From assembly GCA_016297555.1 (NCBI GenBank), contig JAEDGK010000057.1, forward strand, positions 1 to 12,630: a DNA stretch of 12,630 nucleotides, written 5' to 3'. Both the position numbers and the translations under genes were made by a program. The notes beneath the pieces were generated by a model. The model did no database searches, was not told the DNA's origin, and worked only from the letters and a program-made list of their open reading frames with translations. The DNA comes from Clostridiaceae bacterium. GTDB lineage: Bacteria; Bacillota; Clostridia; Oscillospirales; Acutalibacteraceae. Below are positions 1-5,911 of this stretch, piece after piece; positions within the stretch are counted from its first letter, which is position 1, and each line of letters opens with the position of its first letter.

Positions 1-15
1 TATCGGCAAATCTTG

Positions 16-543
16 TTATACTCCGTATGAACCTGTTACGGGGTCACGGAAAAGAGGAATTTTCGGCGGAGCAAAGGTCAGAACGGCAAAAGCCGCCGCA
101 ATAAGGCACAAGACCGCCAACGCAACCGGCGGTGATTTGCAGAAAGATTTATTTCCGTTCAGAAGCCTTATTTCCGAAAAATATGCCGCACCTGCCGCCA
201 AAAGAAAGATAACTATATTAAACCAATCAGGCGAGGTACCGAATATCCCTGCAACTGTATAGTACAGTATCGGAATAACCGAAAGCCCCACCACCGTTCC
301 CGTAAGCTTTGCACACCAAAAGTTTTCATATTCTTTGCCAATTAAACGATTTTCTGTCAAAGCAAACAGGAACATCGGAAAGAAAAGCAGTTTCATATGC
401 TCCCAAACGGATTCATTTACCGCAGAAAACAGCGCAGCAACAATACTTTGATTGCTCCAATCATATAGGAAGTGAAGCAATGTCCCTGCAATTACCGTAA
501 AAACAAATCCGCATATCTGCCAAAGAAGCAATGACTTTTTCAA
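16..543 (-). CDS. DUF6512-like integral membrane protein
   Basis: A 175-residue, very hydrophobic protein of unknown function. Five membrane segments are visible, at about residues 7-26, 50-65, 77-98, 106-123 and 137-157, with short loops and no large soluble domain. The conserved-looking stretch VNESVWEHMKLLFFPM (42-57) at the start of the second segment and the ending PLFRDPVTGSYG match my memory of clostridial DUF6512 proteins; I know of no biochemical role for that family. The start is a TTG at 543. It is chosen because GGGGGTG (555-549) lies five bases upstream and the next in-frame ATG, at residue 50, would remove the first membrane segment. The gene lies 52 bp after the DUF421 gene on the same strand and may be co-transcribed with it. 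The reading frame is complete, ending 15 bases from the window edge. The membrane-protein call is strong, the family name moderate. Confidence 0.8.
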   Translation of the reverse strand: MKKSLLLWQICGFVFTVIAGTLLHFLYDWSNQSIVAALFSAVNESVWEHMKLLFFPMFLFALTENRLIGKEYENFWCAKLTGTVVGLSVIPILYYTVAGIFGTSPDWFNIVIFLLAAGAAYFSEIRLLNGNKSFCKSPPVALAVLCLIAAAFAVLTFAPPKIPLFRDPVTGSYGV

Positions 544-548
544 ATAAG

Positions 549-555
549 CACCCCC
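549..555 (-). promoter_or_regulatory. Ribosome binding site deciding a TTG start
   Basis: GGGGGTG on the minus strand, five bases before the TTG at 543. It is a G-rich variant of GGAGGTG and the only purine-rich stretch in the 52-bp gap. It supports the TTG rather than a distant internal ATG as the start of the DUF6512-like gene. Confidence 0.5.
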
Positions 556-595
556 AAACGCATCTTATCAGAAACATATTAGAGGTTGAATATTT

Positions 596-1270
596 TTATT
601 CCGCTTTATACAAAGACAACTGTTTATTCTCATCGCATACGCCGAGGAAAACCTCTTTTGCACTTCTGAAGCCTTGCGATTTAAGCTGAGCCTGAATCCA
701 TTTATAATCAAGCCCCATGCGTTTCAGGTTATCCTCAAGAATTCTGCCGTCCATTATAACCTCGGTGAAAATATGTGCAGGCTGAGGCGACAAATTCATA
801 TCCTCGGGATTTATCGGGCGTTTATTGCTGACGGGCAGCACGGTTAATCTGCCGTTATATTCAAATATTGCCGTCTGAATTTCGCTAAGATCGAAATAGC
901 CTTCCTGCCTGCACAAAACCATAAATTCACTTAAATCCAGCTTTGCTTTTTTCATATTTTTGCGGTAAAGCTTTCCGTTATTCATAATTATGGTCGGCGT
1001 GCCGTTAATAAACTTTCGCGTTTTTGGCAGCTTTCTTGTCAGAACGGAAAGAGAAACGGCTATTATGCCGTAAACTATCATAGCTATCAGCGGCTTCAAA
1101 GGCTCTTCAAGCTCCGTGGCAAGCTCGGCAGCTATTGAGCCGATTGTGATGCCCGTGATATAATCAAAAAAATCGAGCTGTGACATCTGCTTATGTCCCA
1201 TAATTTTTGCGATAATGAATAACGCCGCCGCAGACAACAATGAAGTTAAAACAACTTTTAATACTTCCAT
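596..1270 (-). CDS. DUF421 (YetF/YcaP-like) membrane protein
   Basis: A 224-residue protein of the DUF421 family, which includes Bacillus YetF and Escherichia coli YcaP. Three hydrophobic helices occupy about residues 4-22, 33-53 and 57-77, followed by a soluble C-terminal region expected to face the cytoplasm. Family signatures are KIMGHKQMSQLDFFDYITG (22-40), the GTPTIIMNNGK block (90-100), and the later stretches FDLSEIQTAIFEYNG and PINPED. Family members have been linked to spore or membrane physiology, but no molecular activity is settled, so I assign none. The frame is open further upstream to 1312. I prefer the ATG at 1270 because GGAGGT (1281-1276) sits at ideal distance and the hydrophobic segment begins immediately after it. 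The gene follows the BCAA operon by 226 bp and a putative terminator, so it is probably a separate transcript. Confidence 0.88.
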   Translation of the reverse strand: MEVLKVVLTSLLSAAALFIIAKIMGHKQMSQLDFFDYITGITIGSIAAELATELEEPLKPLIAMIVYGIIAVSLSVLTRKLPKTRKFINGTPTIIMNNGKLYRKNMKKAKLDLSEFMVLCRQEGYFDLSEIQTAIFEYNGRLTVLPVSNKRPINPEDMNLSPQPAHIFTEVIMDGRILEDNLKRMGLDYKWIQAQLKSQGFRSAKEVFLGVCDENKQLSLYKAE

Positions 1271-1275
1271 CCTGC

Positions 1276-1281
1276 ACCTCC
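1276..1281 (-). promoter_or_regulatory. Ribosome binding site for the DUF421 gene
   Basis: GGAGGT on the minus strand, with five bases (GCAGG) before the ATG at 1270. This fixes the start at 1270. The longer open frame from 1312 has no comparable site and would add a basic 14-residue leader. Confidence 0.75.
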
Positions 1282-1332
1282 GCTTTTTTATCATTATTCC
1301 CGCAAGGCGCAATAAATAACCGCTGTTGATTT

Positions 1333-1353
1333 TTGCAGTCTATTAACCTGCAA
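1333..1353 (-). repeat. Short dyad TTGCAG-N9-CTGCAA in the intergenic gap
   Basis: A perfect 6-bp inverted repeat with a nine-base AT-rich spacer, 63 bases before the DUF421 start. A second small dyad (CCGTT/AACGG, five-base loop) lies at 1367-1381. The spacing of the first would suit a dimeric repressor operator, but a 6-bp dyad can arise by chance and I recognise no known operator consensus. The rest of the 226-bp gap (1271-1496) holds the putative operon terminator, no convincing promoter, and no credible small gene. Confidence 0.25.
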
Positions 1354-1427
1354 GCCAAAGCATTTGCCGTTGCCGTAACGGACGCGGTCAATTCACGGGG
1401 ATTCATAAATCCGGAGATAAACAACAT

Positions 1428-1468
1428 ACGGCGGTCTTTCCGATTAAAAATTTCGAAAAGGCCGCCGT
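1428..1468 (-). terminator. Putative rho-independent terminator of the BCAA operon
   Basis: Minus strand, 28 bases after the stop of the DUF815 gene. The arms ACGGCGGCCTTT (1468-1457) and AAAGACCGCCGT (1439-1428) form a 12-bp stem with one C-A mismatch, GC-rich at the base, around a 17-base AT-rich loop. It is followed by TATGTTGTTT, seven T in ten bases. It is in the right place to end the operon transcript. The interrupted T-tract and long loop keep confidence moderate. The same hairpin on the plus strand is not directly followed by a T-tract. Confidence 0.5.
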
Positions 1469-1496
1469 CATGCGTTTAAAATTTTTGTTTTGTTCT

Positions 1497-2693
1497 TTAT
1501 ACCAAGCTGTCCACAAACTGCTTTGCGGCTCTCGCGGAGCGGGTTCCCCTGCCCAGCGCAAACCGCTCGGCGGCATTATCGAGCTCATCGGAATCATATT
1601 TGATTCCCTTTGAGTCCGCAAGATGATGAACGATATCAAGATATGTTTTTTTATCGGGTCGGTTGAAGGTTATCTGAATTCCGAAGCGCTCGGAAAGCGA
1701 GATAATCTCCTGCATTGTGTCGTTGAAATGAACATCGTCGCCCTCTCTGTCGCTGAACTTTTCTTTGACAAGGTGGCGTCTGTTGCTCGTTGCATAAACG
1801 ACCACATTCCTTGATTTTGCGGAAACCGAGCCTTCCAAAACAGCTTTGAGCGCGCTGAAATTATCGTCATCCTTTTGAAATGACAAATCATCAATGAACA
1901 GAATGAATTTAAGCGGATTTTCGGAAAGCGCGTCAAGCACGGCGGAAATCTCGTGAAGCTGTTCCTTCTTGACTTCTATTATGCGAAGTCCGTCACGGTA
2001 AAGCTCATTGACAACGGCTTTGACGGTTGAGGATTTGCCCGTGCCCGCGTCGCCCGTTAAAAGAATGTTGGCGGCGGGCTTGCCGTCAAGCAAAGCTCTT
2101 GTGTTATCAAGTATAATCTGCTGCTCGTGCCTGTAATCAATAAGCTCCGAAAGGCGGGTTTCATCGGGATTGAGCACCGGAATCACGCTTCCGCTGCCGT
2201 CAATTCTGAACATATGGTATTTCGCATAAATTCCGTAGCCGTATTTTCCGATGCTTGCCGTGCGGCGGAAATATTCCGAGGCAAGGTCGGTTTTTTCAGC
2301 CTGAAATGCGGGAAGATAGCCGCTCCAGCCGATAGCTTCTTTGAGCGAATCGGGTGAAAGCTCTGCCGCCTCACGCAGAATTTCAAGCTCCTCGCGAACC
2401 GAGCTTTTGAGAATATCCGAAACCGTCTTTCCGCTGCCGATGCTGACAACATATATGTTTTCGCTGTTAAAAACAATGTTTCTCACATATTCCGCAAGGC
2501 TTAACGCCTTTGCGCCGTAAAGCGCGGAAACAAAAGCCGAATAAGCGTCCACCTTTTCGGAAACCCGTGCCGAGCCGAGGGTATCGAGAAATTTTAAAAG
2601 TGCGGCGATAACCTCATCGGAGAGCAAGCCCCGAAAAACGCATAGTGAACGGAGCTTTGTTGCTAAATCCGAAAAATTCCGATTTTCAATCAT
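1497..2693 (-). CDS. DUF815 family AAA+ ATPase
   Basis: A 398-residue soluble P-loop ATPase matching the DUF815 family. Walker A is GDAGTGKSS (214-222), Walker B is FILFIDD (263-269), a sensor-1-like YATSNRRHL lies at 300-308, and the arginine-rich GRGTRSARAAKQF near 381-393 fits a sensor-2 region. Residues 1 to about 180 are an N-terminal domain I cannot assign. No membrane segment or signal peptide is visible. Its ATG overlaps the ilvD stop as ATGA. An upstream GGAGG inside ilvD is 13 bases away, rather far, so translation probably depends on coupling to ilvD. This makes it the last gene of the BCAA operon, ahead of the putative terminator at 1428-1468. The substrate is unknown. DUF815 proteins are usually described only as predicted ATPases, so a role in BCAA enzyme maintenance is speculation from context. 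Confidence 0.9.
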   Translation of the reverse strand: MIENRNFSDLATKLRSLCVFRGLLSDEVIAALLKFLDTLGSARVSEKVDAYSAFVSALYGAKALSLAEYVRNIVFNSENIYVVSIGSGKTVSDILKSSVREELEILREAAELSPDSLKEAIGWSGYLPAFQAEKTDLASEYFRRTASIGKYGYGIYAKYHMFRIDGSGSVIPVLNPDETRLSELIDYRHEQQIILDNTRALLDGKPAANILLTGDAGTGKSSTVKAVVNELYRDGLRIIEVKKEQLHEISAVLDALSENPLKFILFIDDLSFQKDDDNFSALKAVLEGSVSAKSRNVVVYATSNRRHLVKEKFSDREGDDVHFNDTMQEIISLSERFGIQITFNRPDKKTYLDIVHHLADSKGIKYDSDELDNAAERFALGRGTRSARAAKQFVDSLV

Positions 2694-4345
2694 TTAAGAA
2701 TCGCACCCTCCGCGCCGCTCGAAACAAGAGAAGCATAGCGTTTCAGATAGCCCGTGAGCTTCTTCTGCTTCGGAACAAAGTTCTTCATTCTTTCCGCGAT
2801 AACATCGGCGTCAACTTTAAGCTCAAGCTTATTTTCGGGAATGTTAATGCTGATAATATCGCCGTCTTCAACAATGCCTATCATTCCGCCGCTCGCCGCT
2901 TCGGGAGAAACATGACCAATACACGCTCCTCTTGTGGCGCCGCTGAATCTGCCGTCCGTAATCAGAGCAACGCTGTTGCCAAGACCCATACCCATAATTG
3001 CGGAGGTGGGGTTGAGCATTTCTCTCATTCCGGGACCGCCCTTGGGACCTTCGTAACGGATAACGACAACATCGCCGGGCTTTATTTTGCCCGCGTTGAT
3101 TGCCGCCTGAGCGTCCTCCTCGCACTCAAAGACCCTTGCGGGACCTTCGTGAACAAGCATTTCGGGCAGAACGGCAGAGCGTTTGACAACGCTGCCGTCA
3201 GGGGCAAGGTTTCCTCTGAGAACGGCAATGCCGCCTGTTTCGCTGTAAGGCTTTTCAATCGGTCTGATAACATCGTGATTGAGATTTATACATCCTTCTA
3301 TATTTTCGCCTACGGTTTTGCCCGTAACTGTCATACAGTCGAGATTGAGCAGATTTTTCTTTGAAAGCTCGTTCATAACCGCATAAACGCCGCCCGCCTC
3401 GTCAAGCTCCTCAATGTAGGTTCTGCCTGCGGGAGCAAGATGGCAGAGGTTGGGCGTTTTTTCGCTGATGCCGTTGGCTATGTCGAGATTTATCTCAATG
3501 CCGCATTCGTGGGCGATTGCGGGGAGATGAAGCATACTGTTGGTTGAGCAGCCGAGCGCCATATCAACCGTCAGAGCGTTTGTAAACGCCGCCTCGGTCA
3601 TTATGTCTCGCGGACGGATATCCTTTTTAAGCATATCCATAACCGCCATACCCGCATGCTTTGCAAGCTCAATTCTTGCGGAATAAACCGCAGGAATTGT
3701 GCCGTTTCCTCTCAGACCCATTCCGAGAGCTTCGGTGAGGCAGTTCATGGAGTTTGCGGTATACATACCCGAGCACGAACCGCAGGTTGGGCAGGTTTTA
3801 CATTCAAACTCGTGAAGCTTTTCTTCGTTTATCTTGCCCGCATTATACTGACCGACAGCCTCCGAAATTGAGGAAAAGCTTATCTTGCCGCCGTCGATAT
3901 GACCTGCAAGCATCGGTCCTCCGCTGACAAAAACGGTCGGAATATTGAGCCTTGCCGCCGCCATAAGCAAGCCGGGGACATTCTTATCGCAGTTGGGAAC
4001 CATAACAAGAGCGTCAAAGCCGTGAGCCATAGCCATGGCTTCAGTTGAATCGGCAATAAGGTCACGGGTAACAAGGGAATATTTCATGCCCGTATGACCC
4101 ATGGCAATGCCGTCGCAAACCGCTATGGCGGGGAACACGATGGGTGTTCCCCCTGCCATGGCAACGCCGAGCTTAACGGCGTCAACTATTTTATCGATAT
4201 TCATATGACCCGGAACAATCTCGTTATAGGAGCTGACTATGCCGACAAGAGGGCGGCTTATCTCCTCGTCCGTTAAACCGAGCGCATGATAAAGCGCGCG
4301 GTGCGGAGCGTTCTGCATTCCGTTTTTAAGTGAATCACTTTTCAT
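2690..4345 (-). CDS. ilvD: Dihydroxy-acid dehydratase
   Basis: Fe-S enzyme that dehydrates 2,3-dihydroxy-isovalerate and 2,3-dihydroxy-3-methylvalerate to the 2-oxo acid precursors of valine/leucine and isoleucine. The protein is 551 residues, slightly shorter than E. coli IlvD (about 616). Visible motifs are NEIVPGHMNID (41-51), CDGIAMGHTGMKYS (77-90), PNCDKN with C119, SGGPMLAG (141-148), the CPTCGSCSGMYTANSMNC block (185-202), and GRFSGATRGACIGHVSPEA near 465-483. The cysteine found in [2Fe-2S] enzymes after the NE-x-x-P motif is glycine here (G46), and the CPTCGSC block resembles E. coli IlvD. This points to an oxygen-sensitive [4Fe-4S] enzyme, as suits an anaerobe. The ATG has AAGGAT nine to ten bases upstream. 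The gene starts 15 bp after ilvC and overlaps the next gene by 4 bp. Confidence 0.97.
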   Translation of the reverse strand: MKSDSLKNGMQNAPHRALYHALGLTDEEISRPLVGIVSSYNEIVPGHMNIDKIVDAVKLGVAMAGGTPIVFPAIAVCDGIAMGHTGMKYSLVTRDLIADSTEAMAMAHGFDALVMVPNCDKNVPGLLMAAARLNIPTVFVSGGPMLAGHIDGGKISFSSISEAVGQYNAGKINEEKLHEFECKTCPTCGSCSGMYTANSMNCLTEALGMGLRGNGTIPAVYSARIELAKHAGMAVMDMLKKDIRPRDIMTEAAFTNALTVDMALGCSTNSMLHLPAIAHECGIEINLDIANGISEKTPNLCHLAPAGRTYIEELDEAGGVYAVMNELSKKNLLNLDCMTVTGKTVGENIEGCINLNHDVIRPIEKPYSETGGIAVLRGNLAPDGSVVKRSAVLPEMLVHEGPARVFECEEDAQAAINAGKIKPGDVVVIRYEGPKGGPGMREMLNPTSAIMGMGLGNSVALITDGRFSGATRGACIGHVSPEAASGGMIGIVEDGDIISINIPENKLELKVDADVIAERMKNFVPKQKKLTGYLKRYASLVSSGAEGAILK

Positions 4346-4360
4346 AAAAATCTATCCTTA

Positions 4361-5377
4361 TCAGTTATTGATGAGTTTATCCTCGCCGTTCCAGCTGTAA
4401 AGCTTGCGGATATCCTCACCGACAACCTCTGACGGATGCTCGGAAGCTATCTTGCGCATTGCGTTGAAATGAACCTGAGCGCCCGCGTCGGACATATCAA
4501 GCAGGAATTCCTTTGCAAATGTGCCGTCCTGGATATCCTTGAGGATTTTCTTCATTGTCTTTTTGGTTTCCTCGGTGATAATCTTCGGTCCTGTTATATA
4601 ATCGCCGTATTCTGCGGTGTTGGAAATTGAATAACGCATTCCCGCAAAGCCGCTCTGATAGATAAGGTCAACGATGAGCTTCATCTCATGGATGCACTCG
4701 AAATAAGCGTTTCTGGGGTCATAGCCTGCTTCAACAAGAGTTTCAAAGCCTGCCTGCATAAGAGCGCATACGCCGCCGCAAAGAACAGCCTGCTCGCCGA
4801 AAAGGTCGGTTTCTGTTTCTGTTCTGAAAGTGGTTTCAAGAACGCCCGCTCTTGCACCGCCGATGCCCAGAGCATAAGCAAGACCGATATCCCATGCGTC
4901 GCCCGTTGCGTCCTGCTCAACAGCTATAAGGCAGGGAACGCCCTTGCCAGCCTGATACTCGCTTCTGACGGTGTGACCGGGACCTTTGGGAGCAATCATA
5001 ATAACATTGACATTCTTGGGGGGCTTGATGCAGCCGAAATGAATGTTGAAGCCGTGAGCAAAAGCAAGAGTTTTGCCCTCGGTGAGGTTGGGCTCGATGC
5101 TCTCCTTATAAAGTTTTGCCTGCTTTTCATCGTTAATGAGAATCATTATAACATCTGCATTTTTTGCCGCCTCTGCCGCAGTCATAACTTTAAGACCCTG
5201 TGATTCAGCCTTTGCCCAGCTCTTGCTGCCCTCATAAAGACCTACAATAACATTAACGCCGCTGTCTTTAAGGTTAAGTGCATGAGCGTGACCCTGTGAG
5301 CCGTAGCCGATGATTGCGACTGTTTTGCCGCTAAGCTTCTGAAGATCGCAGTCCTGCTGATAGAATATTCTTGCCAT
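4361..5377 (-). CDS. ilvC: Ketol-acid reductoisomerase (class I)
   Basis: Converts 2-acetolactate and 2-aceto-2-hydroxybutyrate, by alkyl migration and NAD(P)H reduction, to the dihydroxy acids used by IlvD; Mg-dependent and cytosolic. At 338 residues it is the short class I form. The Rossmann fingerprint GYGSQGHAHALNLKDSG is at 24-40. The knotted C-terminal domain carries metal/substrate residues D191, E195, E227, E231 and S252, and H108 (FAHGFN) and K131 (PKGPGHTVR) are present. The cofactor loop reads GLYEGSKSW (46-54). The phosphate-binding serines S51 and S53 of NADPH enzymes are kept, while the usual arginine at 48 is tyrosine. The ATG at 5377 is preceded by AGAGGT and lies 18 bp after ilvN, one of the looser joints of the operon. 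Confidence 0.98.
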   Translation of the reverse strand: MARIFYQQDCDLQKLSGKTVAIIGYGSQGHAHALNLKDSGVNVIVGLYEGSKSWAKAESQGLKVMTAAEAAKNADVIMILINDEKQAKLYKESIEPNLTEGKTLAFAHGFNIHFGCIKPPKNVNVIMIAPKGPGHTVRSEYQAGKGVPCLIAVEQDATGDAWDIGLAYALGIGGARAGVLETTFRTETETDLFGEQAVLCGGVCALMQAGFETLVEAGYDPRNAYFECIHEMKLIVDLIYQSGFAGMRYSISNTAEYGDYITGPKIITEETKKTMKKILKDIQDGTFAKEFLLDMSDAGAQVHFNAMRKIASEHPSEVVGEDIRKLYSWNGEDKLINN

Positions 5378-5395
5378 GGTTTTTTACCTCTTTCT

Positions 5396-5911
5396 TTATA
5401 TATTTATTACTTGCCTAATGGTTTCTTTTCCTCTTTCGAGGGAAACGATGCCGGTTCGGCATATTTCAAGTATATTAAAATCGCGCAGAATATTAATGAA
5501 AGCATCTATGCGCCTGCTGTCGCCCGTCATCTGCATAACGATTGAATCTCTTGAATAGTCAACCGTTTTGGCATCAAATGCCTCAGCCGCCGAGCGAATT
5601 TCCTCCCTTGTTTCGGGCGAATTTTCAACCTTTATGAGCAACAGCTCGCAGCAAACCGATTCGTCCTGCTTGATTTCTTTGATGGAAATAACATCGGGCA
5701 GCTTGTAAAACTGATTTATAAGCTGTGTTTTTCCGTTTTCATCGCCGTCAAAAAGCACGGTTATCCGTGAATACTCGGCTGATTCCGTTTCGCTTACGGT
5801 AAGGCAGGAGATATTAAACTGCAAACGGCGGAACATACTCGTTACACGGTTAAGAACACCGAACTTGTTTCTGACGAGAATGGCTATAGTATATCTTTCC
5901 AAATCAGTCAC
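5396..5911 (-). CDS. ilvN: Acetolactate synthase small (regulatory) subunit
   Basis: A 171-residue regulatory partner of the acetolactate synthase catalytic subunit, which in this family raises activity and confers valine feedback inhibition. An N-terminal ACT domain spans about residues 6-80 (RYTIAILVRNKFGVLNRV, then FNISCLTVSETE), and the typical small-subunit C-terminal domain about 85-160. The effector-site outline is kept: G18 in NKFGVL and N33 in the FNI motif. The usual proline of NKPGVL is phenylalanine (F17), and the common R-R-G-(F/Y)-N-I reads RRLQFNI. The start is GTG at 5911, giving an 8-bp overlap with ilvB (GTGACTGA). The SD is weak (AAAGG very close), so initiation is probably coupled. 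A TTG at 5902 is an alternative losing three residues. Function is clear from domain order and position beside ilvB. Confidence 0.95.
   Translation of the reverse strand: MTDLERYTIAILVRNKFGVLNRVTSMFRRLQFNISCLTVSETESAEYSRITVLFDGDENGKTQLINQFYKLPDVISIKEIKQDESVCCELLLIKVENSPETREEIRSAAEAFDAKTVDYSRDSIVMQMTGDSRRIDAFINILRDFNILEICRTGIVSLERGKETIRQVINI

Noticed and set aside
546..585. Possible promoter TTCAAC-17-TAAGAT before the DUF6512 gene
   Set aside because: Only three of six -35 bases and four of six -10 bases match, and matches this weak are expected by chance in AT-rich spacers. Co-transcription with the DUF421 gene is as likely.
1271..1312. Upstream TTG/ATG starts for the DUF421 gene
   Set aside because: They would add a basic 14-residue leader and would place the strong GGAGGT site inside the coding region.
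1191..1639. Two 78-residue minus-strand open frames spanning the gap between the DUF815 and DUF421 genes
   Set aside because: Both run out of frame into verified genes at one end, have no SD and show no conserved-looking sequence. The gap is better explained by a terminator and spacer DNA.
2645..3364. A 239-residue open frame on the plus strand antisense to ilvD
   Set aside because: It lies opposite the conserved ilvD, has no SD and gives a low-complexity, Asn/Arg-rich product without recognisable motifs. Antisense frames of this kind follow from codon bias in the real gene.
4688..5203. A 171-residue plus-strand open frame antisense to ilvC
   Set aside because: It is fully covered by ilvC, whose motifs are intact. 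The product resembles no family and there is no initiation signal.
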